This document shows positions 31,901 through 36,418 of a stretch of DNA of 40,013 nucleotides, piece after piece (positions within the stretch are counted from its first letter, which is position 1; each line of letters starts with the position of its first letter). Below the pieces are notes generated by a model. That model saw nothing but the letters and a program-made list of their open reading frames with translations, was not told where the DNA came from and did not search any database. Where the stretch lies: the NCBI GenBank assembly GCA_910587825.1, contig CAJUNJ010000003.1:76838-116850 (forward strand). Direction: 5' to 3'. Source of the stretch: an uncultured Christensenellaceae bacterium (GTDB lineage Bacteria > Bacillota > Clostridia > Christensenellales > Borkfalkiaceae). The position numbers were made by a program, and so were the translations under genes.

Positions 31901-34214
31901 CTACGAATGGACGACAATAGTTCAGGAAATTACTCTCGAAATAGGTAAATTCCCCATTCTCGTTACGGGCTGGACGGGCTTTGACGCTTCGGCAAGGGCT
32001 GTGTTCAAGTACGACCCCGACGGTCTGTACGACCCTGCGCTTGCGCAGAAAATAGAAAATTTGGGAGTAATAACCCATACCGTTTACGATATTTACGGCA
32101 ACCCCGTTACGGGTAACGGTGAAATGGGTCATACTTATTTCATTCACGCAGAGATAATCGAAAAATACGCCGATTATATCGAGCTTGTTTTCGCCGAAGG
32201 CGTGCCTAAGAGTTACGACTATTCGGAGTTCGGCACCGAAGTTCTTGAAAAAGTCCCCGTAATTTCTCCTACCGAATTTGAACTTGTTTATAACGGAAGC
32301 GAATTCGATTTCAGAACGCAATTTCTAAACGATATATTGAGGGGCAGGGATTATCTCCGCCTTATCGACAACGAAAGCGACGCTTACGTGCAGTCGCGCG
32401 CGGGTACGTACTATGCGACCATCTGCTTTATGGACGGCGCAAAATACTGTTGGGACACCCAGAAGAACAACGACCGTTCTGCGGTAAGAATAGCAATTAC
32501 AATCACTTCCAAAAAAATAACCCCGGTAGATTCGCTCGGTTCCGTGGAATACACGGGTTCGGACATCGATATAGCCGAAGTGATGGCGCAGATTCCCGAT
32601 TTCGGCGAATACGTCACGGTTGCAAACGGTTACAGCTCTGTCGCAAAGGACGTAGGGCCCCATTCGTTCAATATTAGAATAAAGGACGAATATCTGGACA
32701 GTATCGTCTGGGATGACGGCACGAACGGCACAAAGACCGTATCGTGGGAAATTACTCCCGCAACGATAACGGGTACCTGGAACGAACGCGGTACGGTTAC
32801 CTTCTCGGAAGATATGACCTATCAGGGCGGATTCGACAGTCTGATAGTATACGAGTACAGGGATGCGCTTACCAATGAAATAGTTACCGAACTTAAAAAG
32901 GGAGAGACGTACAGGGTTGAAATCAAACTTACGGAAGAAGGTGCGCATAACCTTATTCTCGGCGATATTTTAAACCCCGAAACGGGTCTTCACGAAAACC
33001 CTTACCAGTTTACGCTTACGGTCGACATAATAACGCTTAAAAGACCCGTTATGAACCAGACCGAACTTGAATATACCGGTCAGGAGCGTACGTTCAGCAT
33101 AACCATAGACGGCAAAAGCATTTCGGAATTTTCCGAATACGTTGAAATTGTCGAAGATGAAAGCGATTCGCTTACGCAGACCAACGTTAAGGAAGAGGGG
33201 TATACCGTAAAGATAAGGCTTAAAAACGGCGCAAGCTGGGAAGGTTACGGCAGCGACGACGTCGTCCTTCGCTTCGATATTACAAAAGCTGTTCTCGAAG
33301 GCGAATGGAACAGGGATACGGGTACGCTTGTATTCCCCGTGTCTTACCCCGGCAACTTCCTTTCCTACGAATACAGGGATAAGGACGACAACGTCGTCAC
33401 GAGAGCGCAGATGAAGAAGGGCGAAACTTACAAAGTCAAGGTCACCCTTACGGATACGCTCAACTTCAAGTGGGGCAGGGAACCGGACCCCAATCCCTTG
33501 GAATTCATACTCAATTCGGATATCGTAGTGCTTGTAACGCCTACCCTTACCGGCGGCACGGAATATTCGTATACCGGCAAAGAATTAAAGCTTTCAATAG
33601 AAAATTGGAGCTATTACAGCCAATACGTCGATATAGTCAGCGGTTCGCTTGAACTTTCAGCCGCCGCGGCAATCCCCGGCGACAGTTACGGCATTACGCT
33701 CAAAGTCAAGGACGGCATTGCCGCAACATTTGAAAACGATTCCGACACGTTTACGCTCAACTTCAAAATTTTACCCGCAACGCTTACGGGAGAGTGGGGC
33801 TCGGACGGCAAAGTGCAGTTTACCAGCACATACGAAGGCAATTACGACGACGTGGTGGATTACGTTTACACCTTGCCCGACGGTACGCCCGTAAATTACG
33901 AAGACCTGAAAGACGGACAGTCCTATATAGTTACCGTCAAGTTGAAGGACTCACAGAAAGATAATTTCATTATGCCGGACGAATTATCTCAGCCCCACGA
34001 CTTCACTTTCGAAGGCAATAAGGGCGGAAGTTCGTTCCCCTGGTGGATATTCCTCATCATCGGTATTATCGTGCTTCTGATAATTATCATAATCATAATA
34101 ATTATCGTCAGACGGCGCAGGGCAAACGAAGACGACGATTACGACGATTATTACAGCGACGAAGATTATTATAACGAAGACGAAGAAGACGATTTCGACG
34201 ATTCCGATTATTAA
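16911..34214 (+). CDS. Giant membrane-anchored Ig-like/MBG-like repeat surface protein
   Basis: About 5767 residues. I choose the ATG at 16911, not the in-frame GTG at 16899, because it aligns exactly with the start of the paralogue and gives the same MxITGTKKLII signal sequence; cleavage is likely after Ala36 (ALA-A). Order: acidic/helical part, EDEDWYVAPDE (133-143), Trp/Tyr/Gly-rich head (about 144-376), and about 35 Ig-like units co-linear with the upstream protein. Then come a Pro-Asp-Thr linker (about 4812-4851), a roughly 100-residue module with a lone Cys, a Pro-Val-Asp linker, more beta units including three of the GEWxxxG type, a membrane helix (5711-5733), four arginines and a 30-residue acidic tail. 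There is no LPXTG motif; the hydrophobic helix plus arginines acts as the stop-transfer anchor, with the tail in the cytoplasm. Adhesion or cell-surface structure is the likely role, by inference. Confidence 0.88.
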   Translation: MKITGTKKLIILLLSLVCAVAVGLGWGMFSGQDALAATASSDTDENTKSAEDTQPNVEDISEDYYDEAILREVAAMTEIDYDLVNFYAHSHEANAGLMLADTKKDVEGVKQELATFLKDYSTGDLVNENSEIEDEDWYVAPDEVSKYATIYRLGLADMWTSYFTSKSFITQESQYWGLNGFTMGNYVRWPGNFHGGFGEADRFLYTWAWVNEGESYTFGLHSTYWYGGYKVGAMEAKPFFRNYLSGYWFDATTGEASAADTSRNPDGSRKTITDYEREYDTSILPSNSHIKTVSGGAGGGDIKATISADAPSGVYYMQMTSPYNNGNYRFVYWNTASIGAWNSNGWSYPGLSTGALHYGTSWSYHARYVVILHRGGITAPTAEFETGVSNDLMSKTTTYNGDYQTFTLNNDWGPGLISVSVNSSDVSVYSRPALGAGVHGKLVVRAKNIGNYVITLTPFNHWQNSDGTTSTASIEYKFNIEKRIMESTYIVQEEGVDQAAKKKFLYETGRDMYISLYPVPRQWLSYTVSGLSEYVWSDNGVLTLSGRAQGVYEITVSLKDPANMAWNDPLDPDNNEPLVFTFEIGPMKVTVPDIIQEAGVDGGNLKKEVTYNGSLQTMSFMPVNTSYLNVDCGGLPYTLKDNVLMVTAQDAGTYVITISAKSSFIWETESPDAMVYTLIINEAEIDAPRFVDEDAVGNTKKVKYGGEKLANGEDWVATMTFEDCNEACMDWSSNTLSQQGWGDTKLVLAGRNAGTYNVTFTPKKNYKWKKDTPEQQYTLIIEQLCIAEPQLVNDGPKTHPDGVVETGYEYSSTRKAIAFDGLDHYHSITLHFPTSDEASHITYDKSGSVDIIYNTLLQRSWSDDVTDFSLTYNAAGTYDIRVVPTPNYCWTDGTSIEKEFTFVIKATGTPSLGFYQEAHLTDTAREWRKVDNYDYHESELAGSYFCEADFNGMAHRVRIGGLNSEGEIDYNVSYINPRYHFFDIVDQYDVTITNELIAEDWWEMTDDDGYLTLSFVDAGVYRIRLSLVDTNFCWAESQNVTVMYTIRINARGVEDPVIDRANCSSDIDAGEGAHFEFSNETPNTMYAIYYNTAFTMAVKLPYSLEPYVNIVYTGDKDKHDGQYVWDRELGLLLFKATERGDYEWTISIKDTNYAWKVSEDNEIVFKLHIARSGVSGVEMHYFGADKDMNPDSYTLKTDKDVIGGESKDTFYEDTFSEYYQYIYVLRTDTSNLVNTGFNAQFSYELTYTPLEAGYEAEDPKTMIFEDVFDENGLKLHALNAGTYTVSITPTDNYTWKSTNGNGSALVDHDNITPVTFTFRINKLTVIRPTVIADEGDDPNCIQNGSTKTVTYNRQYQPLTIGITGENGDDASAPKYAPYAYKLTSFEYTSGQNLDNLYLPMGYVKQDIVYGDIRTEDIFYKDVAEAVIRGEYNLAAQLEFNALGEETGYASYSVWAKSSGSYRLIIEIDNVNNYQFNSSDYCTYFLNINQLGVDLPEAYLLNADIDPDNADSGFTATSEYLSENGKALTASSLYQQSVEYDAINHNLYVVGGSIADGDFTFDFGVADESNRGGATQAQPKIDGVTPDPNVTYNADPVYRLTARTVNTYTVGITFVTKDFYWKDQGSGSGSTERHYSLVITTKRIDVPKIEGEELQIMRNHSYYKSFPYLQRPEQIKINGVYFGEVLSTLTNPSDTNGAYSYINARVSSKDNSGTTAFDWVRYEADNEANGQKTGWGHIDMFTSRLDTDPAQVTRTYCIELNIDVKNTCWNTNGVGDVNTKYYYISIEKASVALPFIDETKTTTGEYLYRTYTGEAWAEELKLELYNDPFMTYTLQDPATMDAVVSDDGRLFVSAPAPVGTYTVTVNLRYPDNMEWKDTGGSMAPLNFYLVVQPIKVAKPVIYVTTTEGEEGVVGWKKTVTYNYTEQFIQIRNFWKDDDNRWMTMTVANGTFTTSDYEADHYTAGEVYGDMVYNGYNNGLLRFGATNAGTYIVRFTLTGNAVWADNTSDSIDVTFVIEKLRFTTPYIEQTAGETNVTGTTKTYTFNLEDDGSKTIREMKILEYDESIMEYVGVTGGTESTAENDGYIRVANPTEADGYDGSYYLFQAANADSYIVTFKIKNFENTRWEYADNETISFTLKINKMTLDNPALSLDYAMINETIESSDLEVDYDMRTHTLLVENIVGRLDGGNFVSNYMRYADTTATNNPDNTNALELTRYDDTAGLTVKDIFGETYSGDKKDDAVNKTNVVTASATIPGVYYLTVSLADPANMAWMYGSDDAADPSGTITFTLTINKIAHDAPKVLTGTSSSKEYEGGEVEFAITNIYNGKLEEGGAVVNMAYEGYELVSYEGNAEIDIDEVNENSSFQKSWSGRDLVLNMSAIGTYVFRVYITQPEYVEWNGTAATETTFTFTITKRNISGSFSFSSDDEETNAALQTGSNQWAISTPVRATLTLTGLRAVDGVVDDVLGLKLYYANVNDPATELYALALPSADEEWSITPQDDGTYTLTYVYDDIPFGRGNLLKGSYMIYALQTDTDGNYALAEVRQRFTVVADPAPFKTNFLTWNYSYDTDADGGLYDTGAAGREPDNRLHLPYLTDGGIYQFDLGMNEAGMLGFDGAGYDDIVEAMNSWQVTWDGVYGGTQRISHAGNYEVSVKITAFDPDFYAFDDYVFTLYITIDKALYDLSTFGWDYDGSAPFTFDGNNKAVNVLGDFPEGLSVSYVTDYSFTSGTTTVNNQRFNGNTTPYAGEYVTTAVFRTPANSNYETPVQGNNSTYTGNFDWTRSWTVEKQMLTVHWATGTRSNSDGDQVTYTLPQIEGEHSSKFNYTYKRQDANGVWQSVSSITRVPGQEVDYQVFASLKSVPNAPANDYARNYEFEFPYEENPMVYTLGADDTIVFNHIEINGSTEEEFEYTGNPFTARAVIDLDTSGGEITTDNIIVVYYAASNTGRPISAPTDPGDYVIKLKLKYSNTLFDYSLSEDQFEFTINKASFKDDQFEWHVTHENADGEFEAVYDALQKKWIKLVYDEEAEEWVKGEEVKLSYDGYAYNVELKSSYSALTIKMLDGSAIDANDYTSTARFVYNANFYLEPTIEPAFDWTVEKALLDLSLIYWDYEEPFEFGVVNGELRKYSVEMAGLPDYLADKVNYVTTFNGAFITGGASNSGNYTTTCSINSDKISQNYVLGDWPEEVPNSINWQISRKQIKLPESDGSWQEFDGNTHNLAKVFGFDVDWSEYFTVTLKYTGGDGNTSVYDGTHEYGNRFLAYNAGKYTLELALNADLNSYIVNVVWAVNNGLTTDFTADNQTAMLEVEKTTMHVTGWFKNYESSYVLLAGGLSASKFIDYEYYEGDAGSAGTKVTLNKILESTGGDLYSMVPVVSEAYRGNITLTFEAGNEFTYFTTLQLSPEDCIPVTGKPYIFGYSVGDDFTYFTNDQIANGEIYATYTGEPITFGVYNWDNYLKNYVEIWGGDDLTQTEAGKYSVTFILRKDGDKPYRWAGNVFDRSSVTVEFEIRYKMLTLPELPEAVTYSGSRLNILNFVENISYSDLMAEYNNYVDITGSMETDIGTYVLYLEIKDEYGTAIRWNDGTVNGLIGTYQYVWKIDPIKLVKPVKNDAARIEYNGKEHTVFEALVGYSADGSTEALMYLMDNVKVSAEGFRSIDAGTFTATFSLPNANYVWVDENGTVDSVTTSIPITWTISPCVLDLSGVDWNYNKYYEENGHGFEYTLDNGKVYEHQVFLMDLPEILEFYVSYTTDGEAGNSAGDIGTYVTRVFVDTASLDTNNYVVGTLPESLHELTWEIVNRKFELPENTGEWTAYDGKVHDLMVAAGFEEGWYNYFDVEVEFRESVNDEYKRYGGDEDENVGFSLYNGYYYGFYRLTISIKEGINTAENTYVSWVDGSVDTKYIELEISKLIVEIKGWNEDDEYSEVILDEDLELSEEILSLFEYVIYDPDRPDAFLKPTDIKGGITYNILYRVKPGKEYGIEIVTADGVTNPLEFGNYDYGEQPIRWVPLPVFKDSSVQFTNEDITFVIKDWTGDTSPYRFTDREKLSYKNYYQVNIPDDVHSFVYLNDEKVLTQRAAGTYTAVVRLLSQVRLSWYDSTKFYVNSDGQLVRLGENSPLENQEEYYNHSSYTLTYEITKAPVEAFDISILDEFAEELQNLVLSYSAEDQDITQAEKYKALFDKLYDKYGHLISFEGNIGNEAGDYELFVTLADANSSYWTTGEKEDKTYSVLTLDGYELRYVNVTENGQQVTKLALVKVNSDGSVAVDSSGNTIYYNGGDYTLDVKYKPQYKVTYVPVENDAGESILDENGVPKPEPFYYNDNFVYIDGVQVFLEYVADSDKKAILYKLVDGNYVPVEDGDDLTVIDVYAARYDNAPDGHKIAETKYVYEYNLLFGELTETDGVKVPATDADGGFITVYLYENGGQYELRKYEVDDNGQFVTDDNGDYVFQTLETNCEILIDGTDVIRYELTDGKFTVSASGAYIGKYAVDENGDRLTEIVPELDENGNPIVDVENSKVTVSVIKEFYERYKLADWKISNATVRTPHVAEEDIPEYTGKVINLEEIISGFNKDMMELSGEISATDAGTYTAKIKLTNENSVWEDTTEEYVTVTWTIAKATVDLSDVKWDYTAPFTYERAGGKAVIRRVALELPDILKDKVKYTTNGVAGSNAGRDAGKYVTTFEFVNLGNNFNEITVPETLSASCTWNIKRKVLDVPAIAGSEWEVFDNSVHDVLKLLGVADDWNEYFEINIEYSEDGENFTEYNGYDNGNGLNKYLAYGTGVYKFKLAIKDGINTSVSNPNVVWLRPSPVIPDLPDIPDTPDTPDTPDTPDTPDTPDAPDTPDTPDAPDTPENGETTPEGQLSMFILPLADNVLPPDSQTYAIQDVIDVIDCYDGEYLIVDEENKDSAIEEGWELYEIPGYAGYYFAVPEGTVFAEGDGEDGGNDDGGSDEPDPPVDPDPPVDPDPPVDPNPPVDPGDGEDDDVIVAPPLDPDNPDDYEWTTIVQEITLEIGKFPILVTGWTGFDASARAVFKYDPDGLYDPALAQKIENLGVITHTVYDIYGNPVTGNGEMGHTYFIHAEIIEKYADYIELVFAEGVPKSYDYSEFGTEVLEKVPVISPTEFELVYNGSEFDFRTQFLNDILRGRDYLRLIDNESDAYVQSRAGTYYATICFMDGAKYCWDTQKNNDRSAVRIAITITSKKITPVDSLGSVEYTGSDIDIAEVMAQIPDFGEYVTVANGYSSVAKDVGPHSFNIRIKDEYLDSIVWDDGTNGTKTVSWEITPATITGTWNERGTVTFSEDMTYQGGFDSLIVYEYRDALTNEIVTELKKGETYRVEIKLTEEGAHNLILGDILNPETGLHENPYQFTLTVDIITLKRPVMNQTELEYTGQERTFSITIDGKSISEFSEYVEIVEDESDSLTQTNVKEEGYTVKIRLKNGASWEGYGSDDVVLRFDITKAVLEGEWNRDTGTLVFPVSYPGNFLSYEYRDKDDNVVTRAQMKKGETYKVKVTLTDTLNFKWGREPDPNPLEFILNSDIVVLVTPTLTGGTEYSYTGKELKLSIENWSYYSQYVDIVSGSLELSAAAAIPGDSYGITLKVKDGIAATFENDSDTFTLNFKILPATLTGEWGSDGKVQFTSTYEGNYDDVVDYVYTLPDGTPVNYEDLKDGQSYIVTVKLKDSQKDNFIMPDELSQPHDFTFEGNKGGSSFPWWIFLIIGIIVLLIIIIIIIIIVRRRRANEDDDYDDYYSDEDYYNEDEEDDFDDSDY
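17340..18035 (+). other. Variable head region of the second giant protein
   Basis: It lies directly after EDEDWYVAPDE and before the first regular Ig-like unit. It is rich in Trp, Tyr, Gly and Ser and longer than the head of the paralogue (about 230 versus 160 residues). It is clearly AT-richer than the rest of the gene: the 60-base row at 17401 has 21 G+C, while a body row at 24781 has 33. Codon choice shifts to T- and A-ending codons. Confidence 0.55.
29572..30510 (+). other. Long beta-hairpin-like insertion inside an Ig-like domain
   Basis: About 313 residues (4221-4533) separate the NSSYWTTG strand of an Ig-like unit from its closing KLADWKIS strand. It holds several copies of a Tyr/Gly/Asp pattern such as YxLxDGxxxxxxxGxYIxKYxxDENGD. 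The equivalent insertion in the upstream paralogue is about half as long, so this segment has expanded or contracted by repeat units. Confidence 0.55.
31344..31463 (+). repeat. Nine-base Pro-Asp-Thr/Ala linker repeat
   Basis: In-frame repeats encode Pro-Asp-Thr, with some Pro-Asp-Ala, Pro-Asp-Leu and Pro-Asp-Ile, over about 40 codons using mixed codons (ccg or ccc, gat or gac, acg or act). This is a typical extended, rigid linker on surface proteins. It begins right after the last unit shared with the upstream paralogue. Confidence 0.92.
31764..31838 (+). repeat. Eighteen-base Asp-Pro-Pro-Val-Asp-Pro linker repeat
   Basis: Three near-identical 18-base copies encode DPPVDP, and a fourth degenerate copy reads NPPVDP. 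A Gly/Asp/Glu-rich stretch precedes it. Together with the Pro-Asp-Thr linker it brackets a unique module of about 100 residues. The near-identity of the copies makes length variation by slippage likely. Confidence 0.9.
34041..34211 (+). other. Membrane helix and acidic cytoplasmic tail coding segment
   Basis: It encodes WWIFLIIG, then a Leu/Ile run with nine consecutive isoleucines, Val, four arginines, and a 30-residue tail with 13 Asp, 5 Glu and 6 Tyr. The isoleucines use mixed ata, att and atc codons. Location and charge fit a type I stop-transfer anchor with the tail in the cytoplasm. Confidence 0.88.
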
Positions 34215-34220
34215 TCCGAC

Positions 34221-34252
34221 AAAAAACGCAGTTCAACGGAACTGCGTTTTTT
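34221..34252 (+). terminator. Strong intrinsic terminator after the second giant gene
   Basis: AAAAAACGCAGTTC and GAACTGCGTTTTTT form a perfect 14-base stem with an AACG loop and end in a T-run. Its symmetry could stop transcription from either side. It starts six bases after the stop codon. Confidence 0.95.
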
Positions 34253-34264
34253 AACGCTCTGATA

Positions 34265-34293
34265 TTGACAGATAAGACGCCGTATGATACAAT
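34265..34293 (+). promoter_or_regulatory. Sigma-A promoter of the alpha-glucan operon
   Basis: TTGACA at 34265-34270, a 17-base spacer, TACAAT at 34288-34293, and a predicted start near 34300. The roughly 35-base leader has no resemblance to the giant-gene leader. Confidence 0.88.
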
Positions 34294-34334
34294 TAACAAA
34301 GGCGGGTTGTTGACGACTTGCCGACGGATTTACT

Positions 34335-36383
34335 ATGATTAACAGAAAGGCTTTATTTTCGGACGAAACATCTTTGTTTAAAACCCCTTACGAACCCGTT
34401 GCGGGCGACAGGGTTACGCTTAAATTCCGTACTCTCAAAAACGACGTATCAAAAGTTTACGCCGTAATAAACGGCGTTCAAAGACTTATGAAAAAACTGC
34501 CTGCGGGCAGAGAAATTTCCAATTTCGACTTTTATTCGGTTACGTTCAAATGCCCCGCAAAGACGGTAAAATATTATTTTATGGCTTACGACGATGACGA
34601 CGCTGTGGCTTTTAACCGTTTGGGCTGTGTGGAAAACGCACAGGAAGAATACGATTATTCGTTTGTTCCCGGCTTTAAAGTCCCCGATTGGGCGAAGGGC
34701 GCCGTCTTTTACCAGATATTTACCGACAGGTTTTTCAACGGCGAAAAGTCTAACGACGTAGAAGACAACGAATATTACTATACGGGCGGACATTCGAGAA
34801 AGATTACCGATTGGGACAAGCCCCCCGAAGAATTGGACGTCAACTGCTTCTACGGCGGCGACTTGCAGGGGGTAAGGCAGAAACTGGATTACTTGCAGGG
34901 GCTTGGCGTCGAAGCCGTATATTTCAACCCTCTGTTCGTGTCCCCGTCCAACCATAAGTACGACACGCAGGATTACGACCATATCGACCCCCATATCGCC
35001 GTTATAGAAGACGATTTGGAACACAGTATGCAGTTCTGGGAGCATAACAACGGTTACGCGCCCAAATACATTAAAAGGGTAATTTCGCCTAAAAACCTTG
35101 AAAAGAGCAACGAATATTTCGCGGAATTAGTCAAAGAATTACACCGCAGGGGAATGCGTGTCGTCATAGACGGAGTGTTCAATCATTGCGGTTCGTTCAA
35201 TAAGTGGATGGACAGGGAAGGGGTCTATCTCTATAAGGAAGGATATGAAGAGAAGGGCGCATACCAGTCGGCTGACAGCCCTTACAGAAGTTATTTCAGG
35301 TTTAAAAAGAAGGAAGCGCACAGCGAATACGAGGGCTGGTGGGGCTTTCAGACGTTGCCCAAACTCGACTACGAACACAGCCCCGAGCTTGTCGAATTTA
35401 TTCTTTCTACGGGCGCGAAGTGGGTTTCCGAACCCTTCGGCGTGGACGGCTGGCGGCTTGACGTTGCTGCGGATTTGGGACACAGCGTAAAGTTCAACCA
35501 TAAATTCTGGCAGATGTTCCGAAAACGAGTGCGTTCGGCTAATCCCGAAGCGTTTATATTCGCAGAACATTACGGTGACCCGCAGGGCTGGTTTAACGGT
35601 AAAGAGTGGGACTCGGTTATGAACTACGACGCGTTTATGGAACCCGTAACCTGGTTTTTGACGGGTATGGAAAAACACAGCGAAAGTTTCGACGGTTCCA
35701 AACTTTGGGACGGCAACGCCTTTTTCGAAAGTATGTTCAAAAATATGAGCAAATTTCCCCGCCCCGCGCTCGATTCGGCTTTGAACCAGCTTTCAAACCA
35801 CGACCATTCGCGCTTTCTCACGCGAACAAACGGCACGGTAGGCACGCTTAAAACAAGCGGTTCGCAGTCGGCGGGATACAACGTGGATTTAAGCGTAATG
35901 GCTCTCGGCGTGCTGATACAGATGACTTGGCCCGGCTCGCCCGGAATTTATTACGCCGACGAAGCGGGACAGGTGGGCTGGACAGATCCCGACAGCAGGC
36001 GGACTTACCCTTGGGGCAACGAAGACAAACTGCTTATTTCTTACCATAAGGACGTAATAGCCCTGCGCAAGGATATACACTGCTTGAAGACGGGCAGCAT
36101 CAAAAATCTTGACGCGGGCAACGGATATATAATTTACGGCAGGTTCGACGGCGATGACTGCGCGGCAGTAATAATAAACTGTACCGACGGGGATTTAAAT
36201 TTAAGCGTTCCGGTCTGGGAACTCGGCGTTCCGACGGGCGCGGTTATGCAAAGAAGGCTTTTGACTTATTCCGCGGGCTATACCACCGACGGCGACAACT
36301 GCGAAGTACGGCACGGCAGGCTGTTTTTAACCCTCCCCGCAAAGTCGGGAAGCGTGTATCACTATAAATTTCAAAATAAATAA
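34335..36383 (+). CDS. GH13 alpha-glucan hydrolase, neopullulanase/maltogenic-amylase-like
   Basis: This encodes 682 residues with no signal peptide, so it should act in the cytoplasm on glycogen or imported maltodextrins. The first 120 or so residues form an N-terminal beta domain like CBM34. The GH13 barrel then shows all conserved regions: DGVFNH (279-284), LPKLD (341-345, close to the MPKLN region typical of the GH13_20 neopullulanase/cyclomaltodextrinase group), GWRLDVA with nucleophile Asp376, FAEH with acid/base Glu411, and NHD with Asp490. A short C-terminal beta domain ends the protein. The exact specificity (neopullulanase, maltogenic amylase or cyclodextrinase) cannot be fixed from motifs. 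The ribosome-binding site is weak. It is the first gene of an operon with glgB, 35 bases downstream. Confidence 0.9.
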   Translation: MINRKALFSDETSLFKTPYEPVAGDRVTLKFRTLKNDVSKVYAVINGVQRLMKKLPAGREISNFDFYSVTFKCPAKTVKYYFMAYDDDDAVAFNRLGCVENAQEEYDYSFVPGFKVPDWAKGAVFYQIFTDRFFNGEKSNDVEDNEYYYTGGHSRKITDWDKPPEELDVNCFYGGDLQGVRQKLDYLQGLGVEAVYFNPLFVSPSNHKYDTQDYDHIDPHIAVIEDDLEHSMQFWEHNNGYAPKYIKRVISPKNLEKSNEYFAELVKELHRRGMRVVIDGVFNHCGSFNKWMDREGVYLYKEGYEEKGAYQSADSPYRSYFRFKKKEAHSEYEGWWGFQTLPKLDYEHSPELVEFILSTGAKWVSEPFGVDGWRLDVAADLGHSVKFNHKFWQMFRKRVRSANPEAFIFAEHYGDPQGWFNGKEWDSVMNYDAFMEPVTWFLTGMEKHSESFDGSKLWDGNAFFESMFKNMSKFPRPALDSALNQLSNHDHSRFLTRTNGTVGTLKTSGSQSAGYNVDLSVMALGVLIQMTWPGSPGIYYADEAGQVGWTDPDSRRTYPWGNEDKLLISYHKDVIALRKDIHCLKTGSIKNLDAGNGYIIYGRFDGDDCAAVIINCTDGDLNLSVPVWELGVPTGAVMQRRLLTYSAGYTTDGDNCEVRHGRLFLTLPAKSGSVYHYKFQNK

Positions 36384-36389
36384 TTTTAA

Positions 36390-36404
36390 CCCCGCCTTGC
36401 GGGG
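36390..36404 (+). promoter_or_regulatory. GC-rich hairpin in the GH13-glgB gap
   Basis: CCCCGC (36390-36395) pairs with GCGGGG (36399-36404) around a three-base loop, five bases before the purine-rich ribosome-binding site of glgB. It has no T-run, so it is not a normal terminator. It might modulate glgB translation or RNA stability, or be a remnant of a dispersed intergenic repeat. Confidence 0.4.
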
Positions 36405-36418
36405 GAAAGGGGGAAAAT

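Noticed and set aside
2865..34214. Non-ribosomal peptide or polyketide synthase, suggested by gene size
   Set aside because: There are no adenylation, condensation or carrier-protein motifs; the sequence is signal peptide plus Ig-like beta repeats.
36390..36404. Terminator between the GH13 gene and glgB
   Set aside because: The hairpin has no T-run and is followed at once by a strong ribosome-binding site, so read-through in one operon is more likely.
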